15,800 nt of DNA, taken from positions 1 through 15,800 of the forward strand of contig CAZOFY010000056.1 in the NCBI GenBank assembly GCA_964579245.1. Reading direction: 5' to 3'. The notes under the pieces were generated by a model. It searched no databases. It was not told where the DNA came from and saw nothing but the letters and a program-made list of their open reading frames with translations. Source of the DNA: Firm-13 sp964579245. Its GTDB lineage: Bacteria; Bacillota; Clostridia; Saccharofermentanales; Saccharofermentanaceae. Numbering within the stretch: the first letter of the stretch is position 1; every line of letters begins with the position of its first letter. A program made the position numbers and the translations under genes. Of the stretch, positions 7,766-15,487 are shown piece after piece.

Positions 7766-9598
7766 ATGGCGAAGAACAATGAGTTATCCGACAAGTTGGA
7801 TCAATTAGCGAGGCGCCTTTTTGACAGAAAAGACAATGTCGTATTTAATATCGTGTTTTTATCTGCATATGTCGTGGTGTGGCTGACCTATACTTCGTTT
7901 CTTCCCGTGTTTGACGCTCATATCAGCGGCATTACCGCACAAATATTTGTCATAATTTCTGTATATACAGTGATTCGGATTCGTCGATTCGGTTATATCG
8001 TCTGCAGTGCCGTAAATCTTCTCAGTTCTCTTTTCCTTCTTCACATCGTGGTCAACATGGGGCACACAGAAGCTTGGCCTGGCGTTGTTGTGCCGGTTAT
8101 TACGATCATTCTTTTAACAATTATCGAATTCTTCATCTGGCAGCTGAATCGAAGAATCACGCTGATATCCTCGCAGAAACAGGAATTGCAGAATCTTTAC
8201 AATGACATATCTGAGCAGGATAAGGAACTGGCTAAGAAGAATACCCAGCTGACGGAATCTACCGAAGCATTACGTCTGAACGAGCAAAGACTGTACCATC
8301 TGGCCAACTTTGATCTTCTGACGGAATTGCCGAATCGTGACCGAATCCTCTCGCAGCTCGATCTTCTGACAGGCATCATGGTCCATCGCGACATGAGCTT
8401 CAGCCTGATCCTTCTTGACCTCGATAATTTCAAGCGGACGAACGAGTCCCTCGGCCATCAGGGCGGAGATTTGCTGCTGAAGAATGTCGGAATGCGGCTT
8501 AAGGACATTCTGCATCCGGACGATATGCTGGGCAGGATGGGCAGCGACGAGTTCTGCGTGATTGTACAGAGAAAGCTTCAGGACAACGATATCCTGCATT
8601 ATGTCTCGAAGATGAGAACGACTTTACTTGAACCGTTTACGATCAACACAAGTGAGATCCCTGTTACGGCAAGCTACGGAATCGCGCTGTTTCCGCGGGA
8701 CGGAGTCGACCGCAAGGAGCTATTGACGAACGCAGACACGGCGCTTCATAAGGCAAAAGATCTCGGCAGGAACAGCGTCCAGATTTTCCGCCCGGAGATG
8801 AAGGAAGACGTTCTGAACTATGCAAAGTACGAGAGAAAGCTCTTAACTTCTATTCAAAATAACGAGCTCTACCTTATGTACCAGCCGCAATTCCGCGCGG
8901 ATACTAGAAAGTTGCGAGGGTTTGAAACACTTGTTCGCTGGGAATCTCCTCAATTTGGTGTTGTTAGTCCGAGCCGTTTTATTTCGATTGCCGAGAATGC
9001 GGGCTTTATCATCCCGATGGGAGAATGGATCCTGCGCAATGCCTGCCGTATTTTTAAGGCCGTTCAAGACGACTTCCAGGTTCATCCGATACTGTCAGTG
9101 AATATATCCGCTCTGCAGATTATGATGCCGACCTTCGTGGATACCGTTAAGCTTGTCTTGGAAGAGACCGGCTTTTTGCCCGAAGATCTGGAGCTTGAGA
9201 TCACAGAATCCGTCTTTATTCACTCGCTTGACTATGTCTCCGGCGTCCTCAGAGAGCTCCGGGATATGGGAATCAGTATTGCGCTGGACGATTTTGGCAC
9301 CGGGTATTCGTCTTTGAGCTATCTGCGGATGCTCCCCATCGAAACGCTTAAAATTGATAAATCCTTTATCGACTCAATCGGCGTACAAGAGGACGGAAAG
9401 GATTTTGTCTCCACTCTGGTTGCTCTTATGCATCAGCTCGGCATGACAGTGGTCGCTGAGGGTGTGGATAACGAAGAACAACTCCAATATCTTCGTAAGA
9501 ATAAATGTGATTATATCCAAGGCTACATCTGGGGCAAACCGATGGACGAGAACTCCGTGCGCGAACTGACGAAGGCTTTCGCGAGGGAATCTGACTAG
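7766..9598 (+). CDS. Membrane-anchored GGDEF-EAL protein (c-di-GMP turnover)
   Basis: A 610-residue signalling protein. About four membrane helices (roughly residues 25-48, 57-71, 76-98, 105-127) precede a coiled-coil linker (132-178). In the GGDEF domain (about 180-340) the signature reads GSDEF (259-263) and the inhibitory-site RxxD position reads HPDD, so feedback inhibition is probably lost and cyclase activity is doubtful. The EAL domain (about 355-600) reads ETL at 387-389 but keeps every catalytic position: Glu387, Asn446, Glu478, Asp508-Asp509 (DDFGTGYSS), Lys529, Glu565 and Gln585. An active phosphodiesterase that degrades c-di-GMP is therefore the likelier function, with the degenerate GGDEF perhaps binding GTP. 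The start at 7766 is chosen over ATG 7736 because GTGAGG sits about 6 bases upstream. The membrane part resembles no named sensor I recognise. Confidence 0.94.
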   Translation: MAKNNELSDKLDQLARRLFDRKDNVVFNIVFLSAYVVVWLTYTSFLPVFDAHISGITAQIFVIISVYTVIRIRRFGYIVCSAVNLLSSLFLLHIVVNMGHTEAWPGVVVPVITIILLTIIEFFIWQLNRRITLISSQKQELQNLYNDISEQDKELAKKNTQLTESTEALRLNEQRLYHLANFDLLTELPNRDRILSQLDLLTGIMVHRDMSFSLILLDLDNFKRTNESLGHQGGDLLLKNVGMRLKDILHPDDMLGRMGSDEFCVIVQRKLQDNDILHYVSKMRTTLLEPFTINTSEIPVTASYGIALFPRDGVDRKELLTNADTALHKAKDLGRNSVQIFRPEMKEDVLNYAKYERKLLTSIQNNELYLMYQPQFRADTRKLRGFETLVRWESPQFGVVSPSRFISIAENAGFIIPMGEWILRNACRIFKAVQDDFQVHPILSVNISALQIMMPTFVDTVKLVLEETGFLPEDLELEITESVFIHSLDYVSGVLRELRDMGISIALDDFGTGYSSLSYLRMLPIETLKIDKSFIDSIGVQEDGKDFVSTLVALMHQLGMTVVAEGVDNEEQLQYLRKNKCDYIQGYIWGKPMDENSVRELTKAFARESD

Positions 9599-9609
9599 AC
9601 TCGGCCACA

Positions 9610-9652
9610 CGAAAACAGGCTGAAGTGGCTTCGGATACAGAAACTGTTTTTT
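9610..9652 (+). terminator. Possible terminator after the GGDEF-EAL gene
   Basis: Starting 12 bases after the stop, CGAAAACAG (9610-9618) can pair with CTG followed by a T-run and CG (9644-9654), with two bases bulged. Inside, CTGAAG-TGG-CTTCGG (9620-9634) forms a six-pair hairpin. Alternatively, the short hairpin ACAG-AAA-CTGT leads straight into TTTTT (to 9652). Either form could end transcription, but the fold is not clean. Confidence 0.4.
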
Positions 9653-9690
9653 CGAGTAACAGCTCACTAATCATCAGAACGCAAAAATTA

Positions 9691-9717
9691 AAGAGCAGAC
9701 GCACCGCGGTTGCTCTT
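9691..9717. terminator. Stable hairpin between GGDEF-EAL and SPFH genes
   Basis: AAGAGCA (9691-9697) pairs with TGCTCTT (9711-9717), with an inner CGC-ACC-GCG stem-loop (9700-9708). On plus it is followed by a mixed AT stretch rather than a T-run; on minus it is followed by a T-rich stretch. It may be a bidirectional or second terminator. Confidence 0.4.
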
Positions 9718-9842
9718 ATATTGCGGGGAATTTCCGATATCTTGTGCCAATGAATATATACAAAGTATTAAATTTGATTTAGAATATCCAGAAAGCGTGC
9801 AGGATTCGCTGTGCGCTATGAAGACTAAAAAGGAGAATAAAT

Positions 9843-11891
9843 ATGGATCCGGTAACCATTATCATTAGCATCGTTGTTGGTCTTATTGTTCTGTACATCT
9901 TGATTTTTAAGATTTTAGGTCTTCGCATCATCAATGCGAATGAGGTTTGCGTTATTGAGAAATGGTGGAGCTTCAAGGGATCTCTGAAGGATAATATCAT
10001 CGCTCTGAACGGAGAAGCCGGTTACTCTCCACACCTGCTGCGTGGTGGTATCCACTTCAAATCTGTACTGATGTACAGAATTTACAAATATCCGCTTATT
10101 ACCATTCCACAGGGACAGATCGGATATATCTTTGCGCGTGACGGTAAGCCGCTTGAGCCGAAGCAGACCTTAGGTCGCATTATTCCGGAGGCGAATAACT
10201 TTCAGGATATCGTTGGCTTCCTGTCGAACGGTGGTCAGAAGGGACCTCAGCGCGGTATCTTGAGAGAAGGTACATATGCAATCAATCTGGCTCAATTTGT
10301 TGTTATAACATCGACCGATATCAAGACAATCCCGAACCTTGGGTCGAAGCAGGAGCGCTCGGAGCTCGCGACGACACAGCAGACCTTGCTCGCGAGAAAT
10401 GCCTTCAGCCCTGTTATAATCATGGGAACCGCGAGTCAAGTTGCGGACCTGATGGGCATTGTTACGGTTCATGACGGTCTTTCTCTACCAGAGGGAGAGA
10501 TCATTGCTCCATATGTCGGGGAAGAGCATGCAAGCTTCCAGGATCCCGAGAAATTTTTGGCACTTGGAGGAAGACGCGGTAAGCAGATTCAGGTCCTCAT
10601 CGACGGTACCTATTACATCAACCGCCTCTTCGCGACCGTTGAATTCCGACCGAAGACAGTCGTTCCGATCGGATTTGTCGGTGTTGTTGTTTCTTTCTTT
10701 GGAACAGAGGGCGTGGATACCACCGGAATTGATTATCGTCACGGCGAGTTGGTCGGCCCCGGCTGTAAGGGTGTACTCGAGAGACCTCTGATGCCCGGAA
10801 AATACGCTTTCAATACAGATGCCGGAAAGGTCGTTCTGGTCCCCACGACGAACATCATTCTGAAGTGGAACAAAACCGAGATTGGCGACCATAAGTATGA
10901 TGAGAACCTGACCGAGGTAGATATCATTACCAAGGACGCATTCGAGCCGTCTCTGCCCCTGTCTGTTGTTATGCATATCGATTACAAGCAGGCTCCGTGG
11001 GTCATTCAGCGCTTCGGCGATATCAACATGCTGGTCAACCAGTCGCTTGACCCTCTTGTCAGCGCGTATTTCAAGGATGTTGCTCAGACGAAGACGATTA
11101 TCGAATTGATTCAGGAAAGAAGTGAGATTCGCGAACGCGCCGTCCTGGAGATGCGCGAGAAGTTCAACAAGTACAATCTTCAGCTTGAAGAGGTCCTGAT
11201 CGGAACTCCCAAGCCGAGTGTCGGTGACATTCAGATCGAGAATATCCTGACTCAGCTTCGTGAGCGCCAGATTGCTGAGGAGAAGAAAGTCACCTATCAG
11301 AAGCAACAGCAAGCCGCCGAGAGCGAGAAGTCACTTCGCGAGGCTGAAGCTACAGCAGCGCAGCAATCCTTCCTGACTAAGTCGAAGATCCAGATCGAGA
11401 TTGAAGGAAACGTCGGTGCGGCTCTTGCTAGCAAGGCTGAACAGGAAGCGAACCAGATTATTGCACTTGCAAAGGCTAACAATGCACGTATCCGTTTGGA
11501 GGGTGAAGCTGAAGCTTCGAAGGAATCGAATGTTGGTCTTGCTAAGGCGCAGGCGATTGACGCTCAGGTCAAGGCATACGGCGGAGCGGAATTCCGTGTC
11601 GTTCAGGAAGTTACCGATAAGCTAACAGACGCGATCAAGCAGACAAAGGTCGACATCGTTCCCCGTACAGTCGTCAACATGGGTGGTTCGGATGGATCCG
11701 GCAGTGGCGGTTCAGGCACTGTTCTTGATGCACTTCTGAAATTCATCACACTCGAGAAGCTCGGCGTATCGATTTCCGACATCGCGAAGTCAGTCCAGGA
11801 AGAGAATGCGAAGGAAACGCAGGCTGTTTCTGAAGAGCCTGTTATCTCTGCGGCATCTGCTTCAGCGGATAATAGCATGGCGGCGAAGTAA
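9843..11891 (+). CDS. SPFH/Band-7 (flotillin-like) membrane protein with N-terminal repeat module
   Basis: A 682-residue membrane-scaffold protein. Residues 4-24 form one hydrophobic segment with no cleavage site, so it should be an anchored protein. Residues of about 93-157, 204-268 and 279-333 look like three related modules sharing a short G-x-V/Y start and a G-T/K-Y-x-I/F-N end. An SPFH-like region follows (about 335-475; PLSVVMHIDYKQAPWVIQRF fits the family). A long Ala/Glu/Lys coiled coil (about 420-600) includes EAEAS repeats as in flotillins. A Gly-Ser linker (614-625), a short helix region and an Ala/Ser-rich tail end it. AGGAG lies 8 bases before the ATG. SPFH proteins assemble into oligomeric rings or cages in the membrane; here the role is not known. 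A strong terminator follows, so the gene is probably transcribed alone. Confidence 0.88.
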   Translation: MDPVTIIISIVVGLIVLYILIFKILGLRIINANEVCVIEKWWSFKGSLKDNIIALNGEAGYSPHLLRGGIHFKSVLMYRIYKYPLITIPQGQIGYIFARDGKPLEPKQTLGRIIPEANNFQDIVGFLSNGGQKGPQRGILREGTYAINLAQFVVITSTDIKTIPNLGSKQERSELATTQQTLLARNAFSPVIIMGTASQVADLMGIVTVHDGLSLPEGEIIAPYVGEEHASFQDPEKFLALGGRRGKQIQVLIDGTYYINRLFATVEFRPKTVVPIGFVGVVVSFFGTEGVDTTGIDYRHGELVGPGCKGVLERPLMPGKYAFNTDAGKVVLVPTTNIILKWNKTEIGDHKYDENLTEVDIITKDAFEPSLPLSVVMHIDYKQAPWVIQRFGDINMLVNQSLDPLVSAYFKDVAQTKTIIELIQERSEIRERAVLEMREKFNKYNLQLEEVLIGTPKPSVGDIQIENILTQLRERQIAEEKKVTYQKQQQAAESEKSLREAEATAAQQSFLTKSKIQIEIEGNVGAALASKAEQEANQIIALAKANNARIRLEGEAEASKESNVGLAKAQAIDAQVKAYGGAEFRVVQEVTDKLTDAIKQTKVDIVPRTVVNMGGSDGSGSGGSGTVLDALLKFITLEKLGVSISDIAKSVQEENAKETQAVSEEPVISAASASADNSMAAK

Positions 11892-11932
11892 CGTAGCGGA
11901 AACGCAAACAGATTTAATTATGGTTCACATGA

Positions 11933-11967
11933 CCCCGACGGCAATTCGCTGTCGGGGTTTTTCTTTT
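11933..11967 (+). terminator. Rho-independent terminator of the SPFH gene
   Basis: A ten-pair stem (11933-11942 with 11948-11957, one G-U pair) around loop AATTC, CCCCGACGGC against GCTGTCGGGG, is followed by TTTTTCTTTT. It begins 41 bases after the stop. Confidence 0.93.
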
Positions 11968-12046
11968 GACTTTAGTCAGTTGAGCGGCAAGCGAGCGATA
12001 TAAGAAATCACCTGCTTTGCGGGTCGTGGGCAAGAGGTTAAACCGG
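11966..12046. repeat. REP-like hairpin element after the SPFH terminator
   Basis: This begins in the terminator T-run with TGACT-TT-AGTCA (11967-11978), then GCGGCAAGCGAGCG. A two-hairpin unit follows: ACCTGC-TTT-GCGGGT (12010-12024) and GGTT-A-AACC (12036-12044), joined by GTGGGCAAGA. The same order occurs after the other strong terminator at 15488-15660, with different bases in the palindromic arms but the same pairing. No transposase is nearby, so this is probably a REP/MITE-type intergenic element. Confidence 0.65.
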
Positions 12047-12121
12047 AAAAACATCTTTTGCAATCGAGTAGAGCTTTGGGAACCTATATGCACAGTTAAT
12101 AAATTCTAAACACAATTTTTG

Positions 12122-12277
12122 TCAATGATTACCTATTGAATCTTCGAAGTGCGATTTTTTGTATGTAGATCAATGAGCAACAATCGGGATATTCGTCAAT
12201 GATTACCTACTGAATCGTCGAAGTGCGGCTTTTCGTATGTGCATCATTGAACAATAAAGAGGTTATTTGTCATTGAT
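12122..12277. repeat. 74-base tandem repeat (two full units and the start of a third)
   Basis: Units begin at 12122, 12196 and 12270, exactly 74 bases apart, each opening with TCAATGATTACCTA or a close variant. Units 1 and 2 agree closely over about the first 52 bases (shared TCGAAGTGCG, then TTTT-GTATGT) and diverge in the last 20. The conserved part starts with TCAATGAT and ends with ATCATTGA (unit 2, 12243-12250; unit 1 has one change), so each unit is bounded by an 8-base inverted repeat. Unit 3 departs after about 16 bases into the hairpin at 12278-12315. Confidence 0.8.
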
Positions 12278-12315
12278 TACCTACTAATTCGCGAATAAAG
12301 GCAAATTAGTAGGTA
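12278..12315. repeat. Perfect 12-base inverted repeat ending the 74-base array
   Basis: TACCTACTAATT (12278-12289) and AATTAGTAGGTA (12304-12315) are perfect complements around a 14-base loop. The left arm is the repeat's own TACCTACT-AATT segment, so the third unit terminates in an inverted copy of its conserved start. Cruciform, RNA hairpin or element end are all possible; no T-run follows. Confidence 0.75.
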
Positions 12316-12522
12316 CAGGGGCGAGTGAGGACGGAATATCTTATCAATGGATACCATACAAGAAGTCTATTATCCACTTTTTGGTATGTATAACTGTGTG
12401 ATACTCCTAAGATTCTATTCATTGGGATATATCTCATTTCGGCGCCCTCAAAAAGAGTACGAGGACCCATTTCATGTTAGTAGTCATACAAGACGCCTTT
12501 CATGGACACTCCAAGCCGCAAT
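12316..12522. other. Intergenic stretch without a supported gene
   Basis: No convincing gene was found in this stretch, nor in the spacer onward to 12828 apart from the repeats listed. A 119-codon open frame begins at 12347, but it has no good ribosome site, no recognisable fold, and its second half is built from the direct repeat at 12523-12591 and a hairpin unit. Decayed sequence or repeat debris is more likely than a coding gene. Confidence 0.55.
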
Positions 12523-12591
12523 TGCTATTGCATCCCGCAAGAAGGAATCCCAGCACACGCACAACGCAACTGCTATTGGATCCCGCAAGAA
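12523..12591. repeat. Short direct repeat, 48-base period
   Basis: The 21-base segment at 12523-12543 (TGCTATTGCATCCCGCAAGA and one more A) recurs at 12571-12591 with a single change (C to G at its ninth base). The bases between the copies are unrelated to any feature I recognise. Confidence 0.65.
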
Positions 12592-12649
12592 TATAACACA
12601 CATATGCCCCAAAGGTAATTGCTGCAGAGGCTTGAGCGAATGTGAAAAG

Positions 12650-12720
12650 CCGGCACATATAGATGCCGGAAAGGTCCAAGAGCTTAAAGCGCCCAAGAGC
12701 AAATAACCCATTTGACGGGT
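12650..12720. repeat. Diverged REP-like units upstream of the fusion gene
   Basis: A perfect hairpin CCGGCA-(8)-TGCCGG (12650-12669) is followed by CCAAGAGCTTA, the same connector seen in the REP-like units elsewhere (GGGCAAGAGCTTA). A second piece, CCCAAGAGC, then a hairpin ACCC-ATTTGAC-GGGT (12706-12720), resembles the ACCTGC/GCGGGT hairpin at 12010-12024. These look like older copies of the same family with changed but still paired arms. Confidence 0.5.
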
Positions 12721-12828
12721 GCTTATGATTACCGATACTAAAAGGAGTTTGCGAATCAGGACATTTCGTTATATTCTTGTACTGTTCATCTGTTTTTAAG
12801 AACCAAATATTTACGGAGGATAGTGTCT

Positions 12829-15426
12829 ATGAAGCTGGCTTTTTCCACTCTTGGTTGTCCCGACTGGTCTTGGACGGAAATTTATTCGATGGCCTCTGAC
12901 CTCGGTTATAACGGCATTGAGATCCGCGGACTTGGTGAAGAGATCACTGCGGCACGCGCGAAGCCCTTCCTGCCTGAGGAGATTGAAAACACGCTACAGA
13001 CGTTACAGAAGCTTTCCCTGGAAATTTCCTGCCTGTCTTCGAACGCGGTCCTTTGCACACCTGAGGGCTGCGCGCTTGCTCCCTCCGAGATTGGCGAGTA
13101 TGTCGCCCTGGCGGAAAAGCTGGGGGCAAAATATGTTCGCATTTTGGCGGACGCGAATCCGGCACCCTCCGGCGAAGTTGATGACGAGTCTCTCGTCCTG
13201 CTTCTTCGACAGTTGGCGATACCGGCTGCTGAGGCAAATGTGACACTGCTTGTTGAATCAAATGGTGTTTTTGCAGATACAAAGCGCCTCCGTGCGCTGA
13301 TTGAAGCGGTTGGAAGTTCTGCGGTACGGGTTCTGTGGGATGTTCATCATCCGTTCCGGTATTTTGGCGAGTCGCCTGAAGTGACATGGGATAATGTCGG
13401 TGATTTTGTCTGCTATATCCACATGAAGGATTCGCTGGTAACGGGAGACGGTAAAATCCGATATCAGATGGTTGGAAGCGGTGACCTGCCGCTTGCCGCT
13501 GTTTTTGCAACACTGACCAAGGCGAACTATGACGGCTATGTTTCTTTAGAATGGGTCAAACGATGGTCGAATGAGCTTGAGGACGGATCCGTTGTATTTC
13601 CTCAATTCGCCTGGTTTGCACGCGGTATGGAGGCGGCGCTCACAGCGACAACGGATCAGCAGATCGATTCATTTCATCTTGCACCTCAGAATGCCAGGCT
13701 GGACCCGATTCTCTCATCCGATATCCGGTATGTAAATAAGGAGGAGGGAAAGCGCCTTTTCGAAAAGGACGTCCTGATTGATCTGACCTTCGGACAGCTG
13801 CTTGAGAAGATTGCCGAGACGTTTCCCGACCAAACAGCATTCTCCTATACGACACGCGACTATACGCGTACCTATTCGGAGTTTCTTGAGGAGGTCGACC
13901 GTGCCTCCCGCATGCTCATGGCCATGGGTGTCAAGAAGGGTGACCATGTCGCGATATGGGCTACCAATACACCGCATTGGTTTCTGACTTTCTGGGCCGC
14001 TGTCCGGATCGGCGCGGTTCTCGTTACTGTGAATTCGTCATACAAGATCCATGAGGCGGAGTATCTCTTGCGTCAGTCGGACACACATACGCTTGTCATG
14101 ATCGACGGATTCAAAGATTCGGATTATGTTGCCATCATCAACGAGATCTGTCCCGAGCTCAAGACCGCTGAGCCGGGGAAGCTCAAGAGTGCGAGATTGC
14201 CAATGCTCAAGAATGTCGTTACGACAGAATCTCATCAACCGGGCTGCTTCTACTGGGACGACGCGCAGAAACTGGCACTGAATTTCCCTGAGAATACTGT
14301 CCGTGACTTGCAGAAGACGTTGGACAAGGACGAGGTATGCAATATGCAGTATACGTCCGGGACAACAGGTTTTCCTAAGGGTGTTATGCTTACCCATTAT
14401 AACGTCGTCAACAACGGCAAATGTATCGGAGATTGCATGGATCTGACTACGGCTGACCGGTTTCTGATACAGGTCCCTATGTTTCATTGCTTTGGAATGG
14501 TACTCTCAATGACCGCCTCGATGACCCATGGAACGATGATGGTTCCTATTGAGGTATTCAGTCCGTCAAAGTGTCTGCATGCGATTAATGATCGCCGCAT
14601 AACGGCAGTAAACGGAGTGCCGACAATGTTTATTGCCCTTTTGGAGCATCCTGATTTCGAAAAAACAGATACATCCTATCTTCGTACAGGAATCATGGCC
14701 GGCTCGCCTTGTCCGATCCCTGTTATGGAAGCAGTTGTCGACAAGATGCATATGAGTGACATTACCATAGTATTCGGCCAAACAGAAAGCTCTCCCGGCT
14801 GCACACAGAGCCGCGTCGGAGACCCTCTGGAGGTCCGCGTCGGTACGGTCGGAAGACCCTTGCCCGGAGTCCTGTGCAAGATCGTCGATCCTGCTACCAA
14901 TGAAGAGCTTCCTGATAATACTCCGGGCGAATTTGTGGCAAAGGGCTACAATATCATGCGCGGCTATTATAAGATGGCAGAGGCCACCAAGGCTGCGATC
15001 GATGAGGGAGGCTGGCTGCATACGGGAGATCTGGCCCTTCGGACCCCGGAAGGCAACTTCAAGATCACCGGTCGCATCAAGGACATGATTATCCGCGGCG
15101 GAGAGAACATTTATCCCAAGGAGATCGAAGAGTTTTTATACACACATCCGGCTGTTCGTGACGTTCAGGTTATCGGTGTCCCCGACAAGACGTATGGAGA
15201 AGAGATCATGGCTTGCGTGATCAAGAAGGAAGGCTCCGAAGTTACTGAAGAGGAGTTAAAGCAGTTCGTTATTACACATATGGCTAAGCATAAAACACCA
15301 AGGTATATTTCCTTCGTGACGGAGTTTCCGATGAATGCCGCCGGCAAGATTCTGAAGTACAAGATGCGCGAGACGGCCGTCCGTGATCTGAATCTTCAGG
15401 CGGACGCAGCGATTGAAACAGCCTAA
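12829..15426 (+). CDS. Fusion: sugar-isomerase-like TIM barrel + acyl-CoA synthetase (AMP-forming)
   Basis: A single 865-residue protein with two enzyme domains. Residues of about 1-270 are a complete xylose-isomerase-like (AP-endonuclease-2 family) TIM barrel with plausible metal ligands Glu143 (LVESNG), Asp171 and His173 (WDVHHP), His198 (YIHMKD) and Glu241 (SLEW). After a linker (about 272-312), residues 313-865 form a full ANL ligase: YTSGTTGFPKG (508-518), FGQTESSPG (649-657), WLHTGDL (729-735), ITGRIKDMI and RGGENIYPKEIE (746-767), and catalytic Lys840 in NAAGK. The ligase resembles medium-chain acyl-CoA synthetases of the ACSF2/FadD type. ATG 12829 is chosen because GGAGGA lies 8 bases upstream; the in-frame GTG at 12823 is too close to it. 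The barrel substrate is unknown. A terminator follows, so it is probably monocistronic. Confidence 0.92.
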   Translation: MKLAFSTLGCPDWSWTEIYSMASDLGYNGIEIRGLGEEITAARAKPFLPEEIENTLQTLQKLSLEISCLSSNAVLCTPEGCALAPSEIGEYVALAEKLGAKYVRILADANPAPSGEVDDESLVLLLRQLAIPAAEANVTLLVESNGVFADTKRLRALIEAVGSSAVRVLWDVHHPFRYFGESPEVTWDNVGDFVCYIHMKDSLVTGDGKIRYQMVGSGDLPLAAVFATLTKANYDGYVSLEWVKRWSNELEDGSVVFPQFAWFARGMEAALTATTDQQIDSFHLAPQNARLDPILSSDIRYVNKEEGKRLFEKDVLIDLTFGQLLEKIAETFPDQTAFSYTTRDYTRTYSEFLEEVDRASRMLMAMGVKKGDHVAIWATNTPHWFLTFWAAVRIGAVLVTVNSSYKIHEAEYLLRQSDTHTLVMIDGFKDSDYVAIINEICPELKTAEPGKLKSARLPMLKNVVTTESHQPGCFYWDDAQKLALNFPENTVRDLQKTLDKDEVCNMQYTSGTTGFPKGVMLTHYNVVNNGKCIGDCMDLTTADRFLIQVPMFHCFGMVLSMTASMTHGTMMVPIEVFSPSKCLHAINDRRITAVNGVPTMFIALLEHPDFEKTDTSYLRTGIMAGSPCPIPVMEAVVDKMHMSDITIVFGQTESSPGCTQSRVGDPLEVRVGTVGRPLPGVLCKIVDPATNEELPDNTPGEFVAKGYNIMRGYYKMAEATKAAIDEGGWLHTGDLALRTPEGNFKITGRIKDMIIRGGENIYPKEIEEFLYTHPAVRDVQVIGVPDKTYGEEIMACVIKKEGSEVTEEELKQFVITHMAKHKTPRYISFVTEFPMNAAGKILKYKMRETAVRDLNLQADAAIETA

Positions 15427-15449
15427 CCACCAGCATAACCTTGCGAGAG

Positions 15450-15485
15450 GAGCTTGATGTCTTGCGACGTCGAGCTCTTTTTTTG
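15450..15485 (+). terminator. Rho-independent terminator of the fusion gene
   Basis: A 12-pair stem, GAGCTTGATGTC (15450-15461) with GACGTCGAGCTC (15466-15477), two G-U pairs, loop TTGC, then eight T. It begins 23 bases after the stop. Confidence 0.95.
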
Positions 15486-15487
15486 TT

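Noticed and set aside
10485..11312. 275-codon open frame on minus within the SPFH gene
   Set aside because: It lies wholly opposite a clearly conserved gene, has no recognisable domain, and fits a shadow of the plus-strand codon pattern.
12122..12315. CRISPR array
   Set aside because: Only two to three units, the conserved part is longer (about 52 bases) than the variable part (about 20), unit copies differ by many bases, and no cas gene is present.
12347..12706. 119-codon open frame on plus (and a 75-codon frame on minus at 12484-12711)
   Set aside because: No good ribosome site and no recognisable fold. Much of each frame is made of a 48-base direct repeat and a REP-like hairpin, so coding is not supported.
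12823..12828. GTG start at 12823 for the fusion gene
   Set aside because: It would sit only 2 bases after the GGAGGA site; ATG 12829 has normal 8-base spacing.
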